This document shows positions 62,719-64,000 of a stretch of DNA of 64,000 bases, one piece after another. The translations under genes were made by a program, and so were the position numbers. Source of the stretch: Wolfiporia cocos (lineage: Eukaryota > Basidiomycota > Agaricomycetes > Polyporales > Phaeolaceae); contig JACCLO010000004.1 in the NCBI GenBank assembly GCA_029448655.1, forward strand, positions 434,001 through 498,000. The letters run 5' to 3'. Numbering within the stretch: the first letter of the stretch is position 1; every line of letters starts with the position of its first letter. The notes below the pieces were generated by a model. That model did no database searches. It was not told the origin of the DNA and saw nothing but the letters and a program-made list of their open reading frames with translations.

Positions 62719-64000
62719 ATGCCATTCTCTATGCGAGGATACAGTGGTGCAGAACATGTTGACCCCGACAATGATTCGTATGATGGCTCTCTGGCGAGAC
62801 TCCATGAGATTGCCTGGCGTGGAAATCGCGAGGACCTCTTCCATCCCCTCTCCATCATACACGATGCTCAGCCTGCATCAGCTGAACTTCCAGAAAATCC
62901 CGTTGTGCTTCACTGGGACAAGGACTTTGTGGCGTTGCTTCAGGATAACGAGGTGTCGTCCATCCTTGTTAGGGATGAATATCCGAATATGCTACGGGAC
63001 ATTATCGACGATGCCGTGCTGGGCAAACATAAGGGAAATGATGACGTAAATGCTCAGCCATTCTATAACCCTTTTGACCAGTTGCCGGGCGTAAAACCCT
63101 CTGCGACTGGTGCGATCGTGGTTGGCAGTCTGGGCATAGGTGAGAATACCCATCGTTCAACCCTTTTCGTCATCTTGCTCACTATACCTACAGGAAAGAG
63201 CGTGTTTCTGACCTATGCTTGCCCTCCGCCTCCTCGCTGGCCTAACCACCATCTTACAGTCGGACGGTGAGGCAGTCTTTGTTCTAAATGACGAGGGAGT
63301 CTTCCGCATTCCTCCTATCACGAGATACAATCAGCTACACCGCTACATCCCTGTCGGGACTTGGTGCTTGATCGACTGCAACCCACTGTTGACGGAGGTA
63401 CCTCCGCTTTATCTCAAACTATACAACACGTGTGGAACCTTGATACTGCAGGCGGCGTCATCGCGCGACGAGCGTGTTGAATGGATGAAGAAAGCTGCAG
63501 CACCAGTGTATACGTTTTGGATGGCGCCATGGTCGCTTGGAGAGCTTATCGCTGGGTATGTCATCCTCACTCTCTTCTCCATGCGAGCAGTGAATGAACG
63601 TTTGGCAGCCGGGATCTTCAAATATGGGGATGTCAACACGTGAGGCCCTCAGAGTCAGACCTTGTGAGCTTCTCCAAACTCTATGGCACATCTGCTAGTC
63701 GAGCATATATCTATGCGGCGAACCCAAAATTCTTCGCAATTCGAGTCCACGAAGATATTTCCGGGCTGACGAGAAGGAATGTGGTCGATCTGCTTCGTCT
63801 TGGTGCTGCCGCGGAGCTGAACGGTGCAATTTCTCATGAGATCCTTGTGGCCACTCCGTCCCCTGGTCACCGACAGACGTTCGACCTGCAAATAGCCACC
63901 AGGCACCTGTTGATGATGATATTGGACCAGCTCGACAGTGCCAATGACCAGGCTGTCGACATGCTATATCAGCTATTACTCCGGGATTCTTGCACCAGGC
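62719..64000 (+). pseudogene. Crinkler-like P-loop NTPase gene, 3' end outside window, one frameshift
   Basis: The start MPFSMRGYSG at 62719 lies in an ATCAAC-ATG context. Exons are 62719-63139, 63194-63555 and 63609 to the window edge. Introns are 63140-63193 (54 bp) and 63556-63608 (53 bp, GTATGT..GGCAG). The first intron splits the Walker A motif (GxxGxGKS). Later blocks fit the fungal Crinkler/RHS-like family: LRLLAGLTTILQ, GTWCLIDCNP, RVEWMKKAAAPVYTFWMAPW, SKLYGTSASRAYIYAANP. Between exon-2 words FLTY and ALRLLAG the frame shifts (about 63213-63217), as if 2 nt were missing; this is either a disabling mutation or a sequence error. Known relatives are NTPase-headed effector or genome-conflict proteins, often with a variable C-terminal domain, which would lie beyond the window. 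The upstream solo LTR ends 216 bp before the ATG. Confidence 0.7.

Overview
This window is repeat-dominated fungal DNA, most probably from an Agaricomycete (mushroom-forming basidiomycete). The evidence is introns of about 45-56 bp with GT..AG ends, a KDZ-type transposase with its cysteine cluster, a Crinkler-like NTPase gene, and chromodomain Ty3/gypsy retrotransposons whose pol ends in a dUTPase. I cannot name the species. Almost nothing here is an ordinary single-copy gene: about two dozen LTRs, nested up to three deep and mostly flanked by legible 5-bp target-site duplications (TSDs), fill the space between decayed genes. I name LTR families A-K by their sequence; nearly all begin TGTCAC and end TGTGTCA or TGTGACA.

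Layout. 1-9.3 kb: a patchwork of solo LTRs (families D, G, F, H, A, C), a broken CDK7/Kin28 kinase fragment at 1575-2034, and a small terminal-inverted-repeat element (5.54-6.22 kb) that carries two outward-facing tRNA-like sequences. 9.3-17.2 kb, minus strand: an uncharacterised multi-exon gene with an Asp/Asn/Gly pentapeptide repeat, a degenerate KDZ transposase with a CxC2-like cysteine cluster, and a degenerate gene of unknown function; about 120-bp repeats lie on both sides of the KDZ gene. 17.2-25.5 kb: an inverted duplication places a second copy of that unknown gene head-to-head on the plus strand, broken by solo LTRs and stop codons and followed by another degenerate gene.

25.8-42.6 kb: three copies of one chromovirus (family 1). 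A minus-strand copy keeps its 3' LTR and an open pol. A minus-strand pol fragment is split by a solo LTR. A plus-strand copy lacks its 5' LTR. 42.6-61.5 kb: an older, decayed element of a second dUTPase-bearing gypsy family. It is interrupted by solo LTRs and by a complete 10,012-bp family-1 element (45538-55549) with two identical 699-bp LTRs, TSD GTACC and three open reading frames. 61.8-64 kb: another solo LTR and the start of a Crinkler-like P-loop NTPase gene that runs off the window.

How the intact element works, as read from sequence. The LTR has a TATA box 34 nt upstream of AGATTTGTTCT. The exact complement of that 11-mer lies 3 nt inside the 5' LTR/internal junction, which is the layout of Tf1/sushi-type self-priming. 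The element encodes an unknown 299-aa protein (ORF1), then Gag with a CCHC knuckle, then Pol in the +1 frame. Pol runs protease, RT, RNase H, integrase, chromodomain, dUTPase. A hairpin follows the Gag UGA stop. The polypurine tract at the 3' LTR is repeated inside pol.

The decayed genes share one signature: nearly all in-frame stops are TGA where an Arg codon is expected or plausible, pointing to CGA-to-TGA (CpG to TpG) decay. The intact element shows none of this.
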